Source of the DNA: Culex pipiens pallens
Taxonomy: Eukaryota > Arthropoda > Insecta > Diptera > Culicidae
Length of the DNA: 64,000 nucleotides
NCBI RefSeq assembly: GCF_016801865.2
Contig: NC_068937.1
Span: forward strand, 126,193,429 to 126,257,428
Direction: 5' to 3'
Shown: positions 24,061 through 35,772 of the stretch, piece after piece
How positions within the stretch are numbered: position 1 is the stretch's first letter
Layout: every line of letters begins with the position of its first letter
Translations under genes and position numbers: made by a program
Notes under the pieces: model-generated
Databases searched by the model: none
What the model was told of the DNA's origin: nothing
What the model saw: only the letters and a program-made list of their open reading frames with translations

Positions 24061-24540
24061 CGTGTCTCGTGACACTTCCACTGACGCGTCACTTTTGTCA
24101 CACATTTGCGCTCGAGCTTCAATGCCCACTTTCCAGCTGGTCGCAGCCGACGCGGGACTGATTGAATAATTGATATATCCTGGCCACCTCCGACGTTGCC
24201 ACCAACTCGACCTCAACCACCGTCAACCTCCGTCGTGGAGTGCATTTGCCGTCGCGTGTCACGGCCCCGTTTGTCACGTTTCGAGGGGGTTGTCACTGGC
24301 CAGCCAGGCAGTGCTCGGTGGTTGATTGGTCGGGGGTCGGGTTAGGAGGTCGGAGGCAATTAGCCACCGCCATAAGTCAGCCGGAGTTGCTCTCGGTGGA
24401 CTGCGCCGGCGACCACTAAAGAGCACACTACTGCTAATGCACTTCCGAACTCTGGTGAGGCGGTGGAAGCAGTGGTGGGCAATGACTTGGAATTTGAGGG
24501 AACTAAAGTGGTTGCCTTTTAGAAGGGTTTGATATTTTGA
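24061..24540. other. GC-rich unique block
   Basis: This ~480-bp stretch is distinctly GC-richer than its surroundings (many CG-containing words such as GACGCGTCAC and CCGTCGCGTGTCACGG, and repeated GTGTCAC/GTCAC motifs). No open frame over about 70 codons has a recognisable domain. It may be a regulatory or transcribed non-coding segment, but the sequence alone does not show this. Confidence 0.45.
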
Positions 24541-25492
24541 TTGACTTTTAAAGTATTTTAATTTGTATTAAAGTTTTATATTGTTTGTTTTTGTAATATT
24601 GCGTTATTTTTGAAACATTATCAAGCATACAAATCTTCCAAAGTGCATTTACCTTAAATAATACGAATTCTCACGAGTTAAATGCATCCCCACAAATCAT
24701 GCCGTTCTTTTTATGAGCTTTCCCAAAGGAGTCGTGGCGTTAGTTTCTCTCCTTATAACAGATGCAAATGTGCACCGTTGAGGCGAAACTTGTCGCAGTA
24801 CAAATCACTAGCAAAATGCACATGATTTATAGTCATGCACAAATTGTTCCCCGCGGGAACTGAACGGTGGTTTTGAATGAATGAATGGGGAGTTAGGGTT
24901 AGAAAAACTAAAAATGAAATGAAATGAAATGAAATGAAATTATTTGTTTTAATTATTAGGTGTTATAAGTCAAACATAATATTTTGAATATTATGTTTAA
25001 GAAATTTCAAATTATTTAAGAAAAAGTTTAATTTTATAAATCAAGATCGAATAAAATAAAACTACAAAATAAAAATCAAATTATTTTTCATCAAAAGACT
25101 CAAAGTTATTCGTTGAACTGAAAATGCCACCAGCATTCCAACTCAGCCTCTCCCTCTTGATTGTTTGGTCTAGTCAAACGATTTAGCCTCTTCAACGGCG
25201 ACCAGCACCAGTTCGAACAATTTGCAATAGATCAACGAGTGAAAGGACAACAATCGTTCCCGGAATCCTGGCAAACAAACGACCAGAAGCATGCATGAGT
25301 GGATGCGCTTTTCCGGCAAAAATCGCCTCCAGCCATGCAGATAAAAACGAGCACGAACTGCATTCCCTTGTGGTTGGACGAAAAGCGAGTCGATCGGAAC
25401 GGACAATTTGCTGACTGGGAACTGAAAGCTGAAATTGAACTTTGAAAATACAAACTACGAACTTCAAATGTCTAGTTTGAAACTTCGAGTTC
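24541..25492. other. Unique DNA with a short (GAAAT)n run
   Basis: AT-rich with a (GAAAT)5-type pentanucleotide run at about 24,913-24,941. 25,130-25,440 is of more balanced composition and has three overlapping 73-91 codon minus-strand frames that shadow one another; none is recognisable. Confidence 0.5.
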
Positions 25493-25709
25493 TTACTTCT
25501 TACTTCTTACTTCTTACTTCTTACTTCTTACTTCTTACTTCTTACTTCTTACTTCTTACTTCTTACTTCTTACTTCTTACTTCTTACTTCTTACTTCTTA
25601 CTTCTTACTTCTTACTTCTTACTTCTTACTTCTTACTTCTTACTTCTTACTTCTTACTTCTTACTTCTTACTTCTTACTTCTTACTTCTTACTTCTTACT
25701 TCTTACTTC
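25493..25709 (+). repeat. 7-bp satellite (TTACTTC)n
   Basis: About 31 perfect tandem copies of TTACTTC. Flanking words (GAACTTCAAATG, ACTTCAAACTTT) resemble the unit, so it may have grown from local ACTTC motifs. The heptamer codes the heptad YFLLLTS in one frame, an artefact. It is not a telomeric unit known for Diptera. Confidence 0.97.
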
Positions 25710-26559
25710 AAACTTTAAAATTCAACCTGTAAAGAAACACAAATCCTGAACGCAAATTCAACAAAAGACAAATAGTTTATCTCGATGGTAACTCCAGCTC
25801 GGCAAGTTACACAGTCCATGGTAATTTATTCTAATGAAATACAACAACCGGGCGAAACTCGGTCACCGGTTCTGGTTCCTTTCGCGAGCAACGGGTAAAC
25901 AGCAGGCAGCAAAAGTTTTCGACTTTGCATTTCCAGATGAGCAAGACAAACCGAAGAAATGTTATGTTTTCTGCAGTTTGCAGCTTCGACTTGAACAAAT
26001 TGAAAGTTACGTCTTTGTTGCAGGTGAGTTTGTAGAAGTAAAATTTGACCTATGTTCAGTGTTGCCAACCTTTGCTCGTTGTTGTTACTCCGAATTCAGA
26101 TGCTAATAACCAGATAACGGGGTGATTATCTGCTACAGTGCACCCGTTGCAAATGTCAAACTCGAAAAAAAAGAAACCGGTAATGTCACTTGTAACTATG
26201 CACCGTTTTTCGTGCACAGCACTTGTCACAAGTGCACCGATTCACAGGGGAATAAATTAAGGACTGGTAGGTAGTAAAAGTGCCTAGCTGGCAGTTAGCA
26301 GTTGAACTAACGAGCAAATTGTGGACAGCGACAGCGAGTAAGAGTGCGGTGACAAGCGATTCCATGCTCTACTCGAATCGTGATTAATTTCTTTCTGTCA
26401 TGCAAACGGTACAAGGGTTTCTTTTTTGTGACTCAAAGTGGGACGTCATAGATGTAGGAATAATAAAACACAGTCGTTGATTATTTATTAATTGCTTTGA
26501 AATTTTAAATTGCTTCACTTTTCCAGAATATTTTACCATAAATTGATAATTATTTAACG
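25710..26559. other. Unique DNA, no gene recognised
   Basis: Single-copy looking. Open frames of 80-90 codons on opposite strands (25,826-26,106) overlap and have no recognisable domain. Positions 26,140-26,250 contain repeated GTGCACCG/TTGTCAC words but no defined structure. Confidence 0.5.
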
Positions 26560-26760
26560 AGATATGTGGATCAATCGGACCGTGTACTGGACTCACAATC
26601 CAGAGGTTTCCGGTTTCATACAATTAGGTGCCCAAGGGGCAAAGTCCTTGTAGTTGAAACGAAAATAGTGGTTGGTGTAATGTCAACTTCATTTTGTCAG
26701 TCACTCTTGTTTATGTGGTATGAGTCTTTTAAAAAAAATCATTGCTGTATGGGAGACATT
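26560..26760 (+). mobile_element. Degenerate SINE remnant
   Basis: The segment ATCAATCGGACCGTGTACTG with the following CACAATCCAGAGGT resembles the tRNA-like head of the SINE at 49,361-49,618. Its B box is decayed (CCGGTTTCATA), and no target-site duplication was found. Confidence 0.55.
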
Positions 26761-26765
26761 TGCTA

Positions 26766-27195
26766 TACAGCCCAGACTCGATTTTCCGAAACCTCGATTA
26801 TCTGAAGTTTCGATTATCCGAGGATTTGTATGAGACTTCAGATAATCAAATCACGAACAAAAAATTTTTTTCGTTTTTCTTGTTTTAAACATCAAATTTT
26901 AGTTTTTTTTTCTTTTTTTCATAAAAATATTTTAACGAACTCGAGTTCTGCGACCCAATTTAAGTCAAATTTGAATACTTGATTGCCTATTAAATAATAA
27001 AATGCATTTTTTCAATATTTAATCACCGCCATATTGGCCGCCATCTTGGATATATTTTTATTAATCACTTCAGCGTTGTTTAAGGGTCATACTTAAGCTT
27101 GACAATTGAAAATTAGATAACAAACATTATATTTTTCGTGATTCGATTATCCGAATTAATTTTTTTTAGGCCTTCGGATAATCGAGTCTGGATTT
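26766..27195. mobile_element. MITE with CAGACTCGATTATCCGAA-type ends (pogo/Tc1-mariner-like)
   Basis: The left end CCCAGACTCGATTTTCCGAA is matched inversely by TTCGGATAATCGAGTCTGG (27,173-27,191). Several subterminal GATTATCCGA repeats occur, and TA is present near both ends. Ends of this style are typical of Tigger/pogo-related elements. It is ~430 bp with no coding capacity. Confidence 0.7.
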
Positions 27196-27289
27196 TATTA
27201 TTATGAAAAATCATACAAACTTCAAAATATCAATGATATTACAATTTGGTTATCAAATGATCGGTTTTTTAACTTTTCGAAAGTAAGTG

Positions 27290-27470
27290 AGGACCCCGTG
27301 GCGCGATGATTAGCGGCTTCGGCTGCCGATCCCTCATGTGTGCTAAAGGGCCCGGGTTCGATTCCCGCCCATCTCCTCTGGGTGTTCTGTGTTTGTCCCG
27401 TATAGTTAGTAAATTCAGTCTGAAAAGACGGTGTGATGTCTATTAAAATATCACATTTTTTAGAAAACTT
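27290..27470 (+). mobile_element. tRNA-derived SINE
   Basis: A tRNA-like head with A-box-like TGGCGCGATGATTAGCGG (27,299-27,316) and B box GGTTCGATTCC (27,355-27,365), followed by a tail ending near TATTAAAATATCAC. I could not define a clean target-site duplication, so the ends are approximate. Confidence 0.75.
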
Positions 27471-27586
27471 AAAATTTTCACAAAACTACGTATCTTGAAA
27501 AAAAAAACTGAAATTTTTACCTTTTTGCAACATGGGTGATCGTGATTTTTTGATAAATTTCGAAAGCAATAACATTTTTTTTTTTG

Positions 27587-28935
27587 GGGTAATTCTCCGC
27601 CAACTCACACAGCAGTTGCCCCGACCCCTCTTCGATTTGCGTGAAACTTTGTCCTAAGGGGTAACTTTTGTCCCTGATCACGAATCCGAGGTCCGTTTTT
27701 TGATATCTCGTGACGGAGGGGCGGTACGACCCCTTCCATTTTTGAACATGCGAAAAAAGAGGTGTTTTTCAATAATTTGCAGCCTGAAACGGTGATGAGA
27801 TAGAAATTTGGTGTCAAAGGGACTTTTATGTAAAATTAGACGCCCGATTTGATGGCGTACTCAGAATTCCGAAAAAACGTATTTTTCATCGAAAAAAACA
27901 CTAAAAAAGTTTTAAAAATTCTCCCATTTTCCGTTACTCGACTGTAAAAAATTTTGGAATATGTCATTTTATGGGAAATTTAATGTACTTTTCGAATCTA
28001 CATTGTCCCAGAAGGGTCATTTTTTCATTTAGAACAAAATTTTTCATTTTAAAATTTCGTGTTTTTCTAACTTTGCAGGGTTATTTTTTAGAGTGTAACA
28101 ATGTTCTACAAAGTTGTAGAGCAGACAATTACAAAAATTTTGATATATAGACATAAGGGGTTTGCTTATAAACATCACGAGTTATCGCGATATTACGAAA
28201 AAAAGTTTTGAAAAAGTTGGTCGTCATCGATCATGGCCGTTCATGGTCACCCGCGACAGACACGGACGACGAAACAAAGAGAAACGCAAAAAGTAACTTT
28301 TTCAAAACTTTTTTTCGTAACATCGCGATAACTCGTGATGTTTATAAGCAAACCCCTTATGTCTATATATCAAAATTTTTGTAATTGTCTGCTCTAAAAC
28401 TTTGTAGAATGTTGTTACACTCTAAAAAATAACCCTGCAAAGTTAGAAAAACACGAAATTTTAAAATGAAAAATTTTGTTCTAAATGAAAAAATGACCCT
28501 TCTGGGACAATGTAGATTCGAAAAGTACATTAAATTTCCCATAAAATGACATGTTCCAAAAATTTTTACAGTCGAGTAACGGAAAATGGGAGAATTTTTA
28601 AAACTTTTTTAGTGTTTTTTTCGATGAAAAATACGTTTTTTCGGAATTCTGAGTACGCCATCAAATCGGGCGTCTAATTTTACATAAAAGTCCCTTTGAC
28701 ACCAAATTTCTATCTCATCACCGTTTCAGGCTGCAAATTATTGAAAAACACCTCTTTTTTCACATGTTCAAAAATGAAAGGGGTCGTACCGCCCCTCCGT
28801 CACGAGATATCAAAAAACGGACCTCGGATTCGTGATCAGGGACAAAAGTTACCCCTTAAGACAAAGTTTCACGCAAATCGAAGAGGGGTCGGGGCAACTT
28901 TTCCCGATTTCGTGTGAGTTGGTAGAGAATTACCC
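27587..28935. mobile_element. 1.35-kb near-perfect palindromic foldback element
   Basis: The left terminus GGGTAATTCTCCGCCAACTC is matched inversely at 28,914-28,935. The arms (27,587-28,225 and 28,294-28,935) are almost identical over ~640 bp around a ~70-nt loop rich in GACGACGA and CATCGATCATGG words. The ~70-73 codon frames found in each arm are mirror copies, not genes. One small insertion/deletion distinguishes the outer arms, next to CAACTCACAC. Confidence 0.92.
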
Positions 28936-29853
28936 TTTGAAAATACTCTAAATGTTCACAAACTGCGTATTTTCGAAAAAAAACTAAAAAAATTATTTTT
29001 TTACAATATTAGGTCAGGATTTCTTTCTAACATACAAAAAAAAACAATATTTGTTTAAACACTTTTTAAATACTACCGTCAACTGGGGTGAATTGAGACA
29101 CATGGGGCGAATTGTGATAGCAGTTTTAACCATGTAGAAGCACAATATTTTGATTTTTCTGGTTGGTTTCGGTTAGAACAGACTCAGACCAACAAGATGT
29201 GTACATGCACATCCATTTCCAAATTTAAAACCATTAAATGCTCTAAAAACTGCTGTCCCTATGCAGACTGTAGTCCCGATTTGAAAAAAATCGAACGTAA
29301 TAGAACATTTTTTCAAAATACTGAAAAATGTCACAAAACTAAGCATCATCGAAAAAAACTCAAAATTGGGTGTGGGTATTGGGTCTTCAGTAATCGGGAT
29401 TTTTTCATACATTTCAAAAAAAAAAAATAACACGGCAATATAAAAATAACACAACATTCCAAAAGTTATGCAAAAATTCCGATTATTGAATACCCATTAA
29501 GAAAAAAAATCATGATTATTTCAAAAATACGTAGTTCAGTGAGAATTTTGAGTATTTATTATAATCGAATCGCACGAAAAAAGTTCAATCATTCGATAAT
29601 TTGACTTACAAAACTGAGTATTTTCAAAATTTGTATTATTATTTACAAAATGAAAAATAAATAGTTTTTCAAAAAACTTCAAAAAAATCAATGGAAATTT
29701 AAGCTCAATCCGCTAATATCAATTAAAAATGCATTCTTCTGCGTTTAGAATCATTTGAGTATGTTCGGGTAGATTAAAATTTATTCGAACTTTAGTGAAT
29801 TTTCGATGAATAATTTTTTTTGCTAGAATTGTTTTTTTTTGTCGAATCTTTTT
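28936..29853. other. AT-rich DNA with a GGGGTGAATTG-type repeat scrap
   Basis: Very AT-rich. A fragment near 29,085-29,140 (CAACTGGGGTGAATTGAGAC, GGGGCGAATTGTGATAG) looks like part of a dispersed repeat. Mirror-image frames of 77-94 codons at 29,173-29,457 are unsupported. Confidence 0.5.
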
Positions 29854-30865
29854 GCCTTCCTCACCTTACTGAGAAAAGGCTATAAAATCACTCGAAAAAT
29901 GAACTTATTAATTTGACCTCGTAGACCCACCTTCACGTATACATATCGACTCAGAATCATGTTCTGAGCAAATGTCTGTGTGGATGTGTGTAGGTGGGTG
30001 GAAAAAAAATGTCTCTCGATTATCTCCGGACTAAATGAACGGATTTTGATCGTATTAGTCTCATTCGATCCGTTTTGGGGTCCCATAGGTCTCTATTTAA
30101 AATCAGCAAGTTTAGTTAAGTACTTCAAAATGCAAAAAAAACGATTTTGGCGTATGTCCGGAAGATTGTAAAAAGGGTGGTTTTTGCAAGAAAACCTATC
30201 ATGTTATACATTTTCAGAAAGGTATTAAAAATACCTTTCCAATGAGCCCAAAACATTGAAGATCTGACAACCCTATCAAAAGTTATTAGCACTCAAGTGT
30301 TATTTATACACTTTTTGGAGGCCGAGTCTCAGATATTTCAATGAAAATGATGTCCGGGTCCATCATGCGACCTGTCGTTAGTTAGACCTTCCAAATTAGC
30401 CTAGAACATCAAGGATCTGACAACCCTATCAAAAGTTATTAGCACTTAAGTGTTATTTATACACTTTTTGGAGGCCGGATCTCAGATATTTCAATAAAAA
30501 TGATTTCCGGGTCCATCATGCGACCCATCGTTAGTTAGATAATCGAAAGACCTTTCAAATGAGCCTAAAACATCGAAGATCTGACAACCCTATCAAAAGT
30601 TATTAGCACTTAAGTGTTATTTATACACTTTTTGGAGGCCGGATTTCAGATATTGTGATAGAAATATTGTCTGAATCTTCCATGCGAACTATCGTTGAAT
30701 AGGTTTTTTATCAAACCATGCCGAAGAGCCAGAAATATTGAATATCTACGAACCCTATCAAAAGAATTGAGTAACAAAGTTCATTTGTTAAACATGTTTA
30801 GGGGGAATGTTGCTATTTGGATGAGGAAGGCACCAACCACCTAAAGGTGGATTAAGTAACGTTTT
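29854..30865. mobile_element. ~1 kb GCCTTCCTCAC-family repeat, copy J2
   Basis: Same ends as J1: a left hairpin GCCTTCCTCACCTTACTGAG, then at the right GATGAGGAAGGC followed by CCACCTAAAGGTGG. The interior has three to four tandem units of about 154-164 bp, each containing GGCCGGATCTCAGATATT and CTGACAACCCTATCAAAAG. It is uninterrupted, unlike J1. Confidence 0.85.
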
Positions 30866-30894
30866 TATAAAAAAAAATAATAATAATAATAATC

Positions 30895-30970
30895 TATTTT
30901 GTAAATTTGGCCCGCAAGCTTATTTGGGGTTTAAATTTGGCCCGGCCTCCAAAAACTTTGAGCACCCCTG
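30895..30970 (-). mobile_element. Solo end of a hAT-like element
   Basis: Read on the minus strand it starts CAGGGGTGCTCAAAGTTTTT and continues with GGCCGGGCC and GCGGGCC words, a layout typical of hAT termini (from memory). No partner end was seen nearby. A short (AAT)n run precedes it. Confidence 0.5.
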
Positions 30971-33004
30971 ATTTAGTTGAACCGTCCCATATTTTGATTC
31001 TTTTGTTTAATGTTTAAAACAACCCAAAACTGAACTTTTTCCAAGATTTGTGTTACCAAATTCCACATTTTCTCATGACATTGGTGGAAGAATCGATGAA
31101 ACAGCTTCGCCTCGCATTTATGAACAAAATTTCAATCAAACTCTAGCACCACTTTTTTTATATAATTTTGACGTGCTTGGATTTTTTTAAATGTGCTTCA
31201 TTAGTATTCTGCTCCGGAAATGTTCAATTGATTCTTATTAAAATTACAAATCCACGTTGGCGGCAGCGTCTTCCCGCAAACGCTTCAGCCATCAATCAGT
31301 TGGCGAGCTTCTGCTGGCACCGGTGGATACATTCAATCGACTGCTTTTAATTACTCTAATTAATCAACCAACCGTGGTTTCTCGCCATCTCGCCTTTGAT
31401 AGAAAGCGCTACCCACGGAAGGGACGTTTCCATCATTAATGATCTTCCCTCGCGCTGAAGTTGTAAGCCAACCAGAGCGTATACCTTCACTGTTTGATTT
31501 GTGAGGCCGTGGGAGGATTCCAATTAATCTGAAGGGATTCCTTCGAGCGTCCTTCAATCTGAGCTGTGTGGTTGAAGAATTGACCAGAAAGTGTATTTAC
31601 GTGAAAAAAAAAAAATATCTCCTCATACAAACCGTTGAGTAAACAAATTATAAATTATGAATACTCCAGCGCGCGTGTCCAACCTCCATATCGCGTTTCA
31701 TTACACCAATAAATTTGATGCAATTATCATTACCCAGGAATTTAAATTAACGGTGTTGCATCGTAGGGCACAACATTGTAGAACACCATTCAAAAAAATC
31801 ATAAAATATATCCAAGCGGGGTGTAATAAACACAAAGAGCCAAAAAGAAGGACCTCCCAGCCAAGGCTGCAGCTTGTAATTGAAAATCGTAAATTTCCCC
31901 AAGTGCATTTCTGCACGAGCTCAACCCTTGTGTGACTTTCTCACGAAGCGCCATAATTTACCTGTGAATGTGAGGATGTGGAATTCCTTCCAGAGGTATA
32001 AATTTTCAACCTAACGCGCGATAGGTTAGCCAGGAAGCTTCCAGCTGGTCGCCAGCAAATAATAATCAGACGAAAAATGAACAGAAATCGATGGCAGCAA
32101 AATCGCTTTGCCTGCGGGCGTTTGTGCTCCATCTGAGCGAGATAAATTGTTTTTCTTCAATTTTGGGCAATATTAAACTCAAACAACCCCTCCGGTGTCG
32201 CCCCGGGAATGTACAACTGAGTATGGTTTTTCTGCGGCTGGACTGACACGATTCTTTTTCGTTTCAGAACATTTTTTGAAATTGTTATTGAGTTTTCGTC
32301 ACACTGCAGTCTGTAGTCTAGAATACTTAAGCTTTGGCAAAGTTCCCACCCCGGAAATTAAAACTGTAATTAACGAAACGCCCACTCAATTAAGGGATTG
32401 CGTTGTCCTGCTCACAGCACAGACTACTGTTAACCCTCAACCGGCCAAATTTCTTTTGATTTTTAATTTTTACTGTAAGAAATGAAAATGACCTCGAACA
32501 ACCTTTGTTCTTAAAAAAACTTTACATGTGTTGTTTAAGGTTTTCTTCACGTATTTTCTCCAATGATCATTTTATCTGTATCTGTTTTTTTTTTCATAAT
32601 ATTCCAGGCTTTTCGATTTTTGAGTGTTTTCACATTTTTTGATATTAACTTAAACAATTAATTATTGTCTCAATTAAGTGTGTAAAAGCATTATCTGGGA
32701 CAAAAACATTAATTAGTGCTTACTTATTTTGACACAAAAGATTGAGGATATTATAAATGTTTTGACTAAATTAAACTAAGCCAAAGTAAACCACACATTT
32801 ATTTTCAAAACATTGGCAAAGTCACATGGATTGAGTGAAATTATCCAACCAAAGATCAAAAATAATAAAATATATTTTAAATATTTTCTGAAATAAACCT
32901 TCAAATAATAAAGTAAAATATCTAGAAAAGTTTGATAATTAATTAAATTATTAATAATGCTAAAAAAGCTGAAAAAAAAATTAAAGTAAAACATTACCCA
33001 AATC
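30971..33004. other. Unique DNA, no gene recognised
   Basis: 31,200-32,500 is single-copy looking and of moderate GC; 32,500-33,000 is AT-rich. Open frames (60-96 codons) on both strands show no domain or convincing splice sites. Confidence 0.5.
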
Positions 33005-33056
33005 AGGGGTGACATTGGGTCCATGGGGTAAGATTGGGTCTAGGGGTGAGATTGGT
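33005..33056. repeat. Tandem GGTGAGATTGGGTC motifs abutting the 8-bp array
   Basis: Three variants in a row (GGTGACATTGGGTC, GGTAAGATTGGGTC, GGTGAGATTGGTC) end in CATAAAATC, the first unit of the array. The motif is shared with the foldback at 12,766-12,870, so this is probably the end of a dispersed element. Confidence 0.7.
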
Positions 33057-34419
33057 CATAAAATCATAAAATCATAAAATCATAAAATCATAAAATCATA
33101 AAATCATAAAATCATAAAATCGAAAAAAAACATAAAATCATAAAATCATAAAATCATAAAATCATAAAATCATAAAATCATAAAATCATAAAATCATAAA
33201 ATCATAAAATCATAAAATCATAAAATCATAAAATCATAAAATCATAAAATCATAAAATCATAAAATCATAAAATCATAAAATCATAAAATCATAAAATCA
33301 TAAAATCATAAAATCATAAAATCATAAAATCATAAAATCATAAAATCATAAAATCATAAAATCATAAAATCATAAAATCATAAAATCATAAAATCATAAA
33401 ATCATAAAATCATAAAATCATAAAATCATAAAATCATAAAATCAAAAAATCATAAAAACATAAAATCATAAAATCATAAAATCACAAAATCATAAAATCA
33501 TAAAATCATAAAATCATAAAATCATAAAATCATAAAATCATAAAATCATAAAATCATAAAATCATAAAATCATAAAATCATAAAATCATAAAATCATAAA
33601 ATCATAAAATCATAAAATCATAAAATCATAAAATCATAAAATCATAAAATCATAAAATCATAAAATCATAAAATCATAAAATCATAAAATCATAAAATCA
33701 TAAAATCATAAAATCATAAAATCATAAAATCATAAAATCATAAAATCATAAAATCATAAAATCATAAAATCATAAAATCATAAAATCATAAAATCATAAA
33801 ATCATAAAATCATAAAATCATAAAATCATAAAATCATAAAATCATAAAATCATAAAATCATAAAATCATAAAATCATAAAATCATAAAATCATAAAATCA
33901 TAAAATCATAAAATCATAAAATCATAAAATCATAAAATCATAAAATCATAAAATCATAAAATCATAAAATCATAAAATCATAAAATCATAAAATCATAAA
34001 ATCATAAAATCATAAAATCATAAAATCATAAAATCATAAAATCATAAAATCATAAAATCATAAAATCATAAAATCATAAAATCATAAAATCATAAAATCA
34101 TAAAATCATAAAATCATAAAATCATAAAATTATAAAATCATAAAATCATAAAATCATAAAATCATAAAATCATAAAATCATAAAATCATAAAATCATAAA
34201 ATCATAAAATCATAAAATCATAAAATCATAAAATCATAAAATCATAAAATCATAAAATCATAAAATCATAAAATCATAAAATCATAAAATCATAAAATCA
34301 TAAAATCATAAAATCATAAAATCATAAAATCATAAAATCATAAAATCATAAAATCATAAAATCATAAAATCATAAAATCATAAAATCATAAAATCATAAA
34401 ATCAAAAAATCATAAAATC
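33057..34419 (+). repeat. 8-bp satellite (ATAAAATC)n
   Basis: About 170 tandem units of ATAAAATC, nearly uniform. Interruptions include a CGAAAAAAAACATA stretch near 33,121, an ACATAAAA variant near 33,456, a CACAAAAT near 33,484, an ATTATAAA near 34,128 and an AAAAAATC near 34,405. The 8-bp period includes stops in every frame on rotation, so no long open frames arise. Confidence 0.98.
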
Positions 34420-35276
34420 TATGAAAAGTTGTGACACGCTGTAGTTTCATGTCTGGAATATTTTGCAACATTCAAGGCACGCTAAACTGCATTCGAAAAG
34501 TCACTCAACATTTTGAAAACTTTTGAAATACCAAAAAAGTTATACCGTTTCTGTACCACGTCAGCGCCAAAAAAGTTTTTGTTGGTTGAAAAAACTCCTC
34601 TCAAGAATATTCCTGGATGTGTAACTTGTAAGTGGGTGAGTGTATGTGTGTTATTTGTGGAAATTGCTTCTTGTAAGTAGCTTCATGAGAAAAAGTGCTC
34701 CTACACCTTCCAACATACAAACTCACCCACACACACACACACGCACACTTACTGCTAAGCAAAGTGAGCCATTTGAAAACACTTCAATCTCCTGTTGTAA
34801 AATAACCGGAAGCATCCTTTTGGCCCACACACCCACACACACACACGCACAAACTCCCACTAACATTCATTCACATTCCTCCACTTCGTCTGCTCACGCT
34901 GGTGTGTGTGTGTGTGTGTGTGAGTGCGCGGCGCAGAGGATATGAGCTTTTAATGGGATATTCTGGCCCCGGGGGAGGAGCCGCCGCTCAACGGCTCGAC
35001 GATTCAAAACGGCTTTCGGGAGCAGAGCACCTCCTTTACGCTGACACACACGTACACAAACACTTTTCGCTAAGGTGGAAATGAGTTTAATATGCTTTTA
35101 CCCAGCCTACCTGGCGGGGAGGTTTTTCGCGGATTGTTGGACTAGAGTATTGTAGTCCGCTCTTGACATCATTTTCAATTCAGCAAAAAATTAAACAAAA
35201 TTACATTGAATATGAAGTGATTTTACTATTTGCTTTTTTTTGCATTTTATTTTTGGCATTTATTCTATTAAAATCT
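34420..35276. other. Unique DNA with CA/TG microsatellites
   Basis: (CA)n runs near 34,728-34,746 and 34,826-34,850, and a (TG)n run near 34,900-34,921, lie close together. The remainder, 34,950-35,160, is GC-richer. The 101-codon plus frame at 34,640-34,945 is built from the CA repeats (HTHTHT-type) and is not supported as a gene. Confidence 0.6.
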
Positions 35277-35631
35277 ACACAGAAAAAAAATAGTAGTAAT
35301 ATTCATCAGGAAATGGTTACAGATTTTGTGTCAAAAAAAGTGTAATATTACATCAGGAATTGGTGAATATTCATAAGTTTCTGAAGAATTTTCATCAGGT
35401 TCACATTATTACACATTTTTTAAAAATAAAATAAATCATAAAATAGGTACCAATTAAATTTTCAACCATCCAAAATTAAACATTTTTTTATGTGTATTTA
35501 AAACCTACAAAAGAGATGGAAGATATGAACAAAATGCAAAAGATTGCTAATTATTATCCCTTGATAGCCAATTTGTATACACTAAACATGCCGGTAATGC
35601 TCATTTTTCATCAAGAAAAGATTATATCAAT
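35277..35631. repeat. AT-rich DNA with a possible CACAGAAAAAAAATAG repeat
   Basis: Starts CACAGAAAAAAAATAGTAGT and holds repeated TAATATTCATCAGGA-like words to about 35,420, reminiscent of CACAG-type MITE ends. The right end is not defined. The remainder is AT-rich. Confidence 0.4.
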
Positions 35632-35772
35632 CACAGCAAAAATATGGGTAAATTTAGAAGGTGTAATTTCAGACGGTTGAATGTTACTTATTTTAAGGTA
35701 TAATTTACCTCAATGACATTGACATTACATCAGAAAAGTGGTAAAATTGCTCATTTTTAGAAGTAAAATTAC

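Noticed and set aside
25493..25709. Possible telomeric repeat (TTACTTC)n
   Set aside because: It is interstitial, only ~217 bp, and Diptera do not use this unit at telomeres.
33057..34419. Possible CRISPR array
   Set aside because: Units are contiguous 8-mers with no unique spacers, and the genome is eukaryotic.
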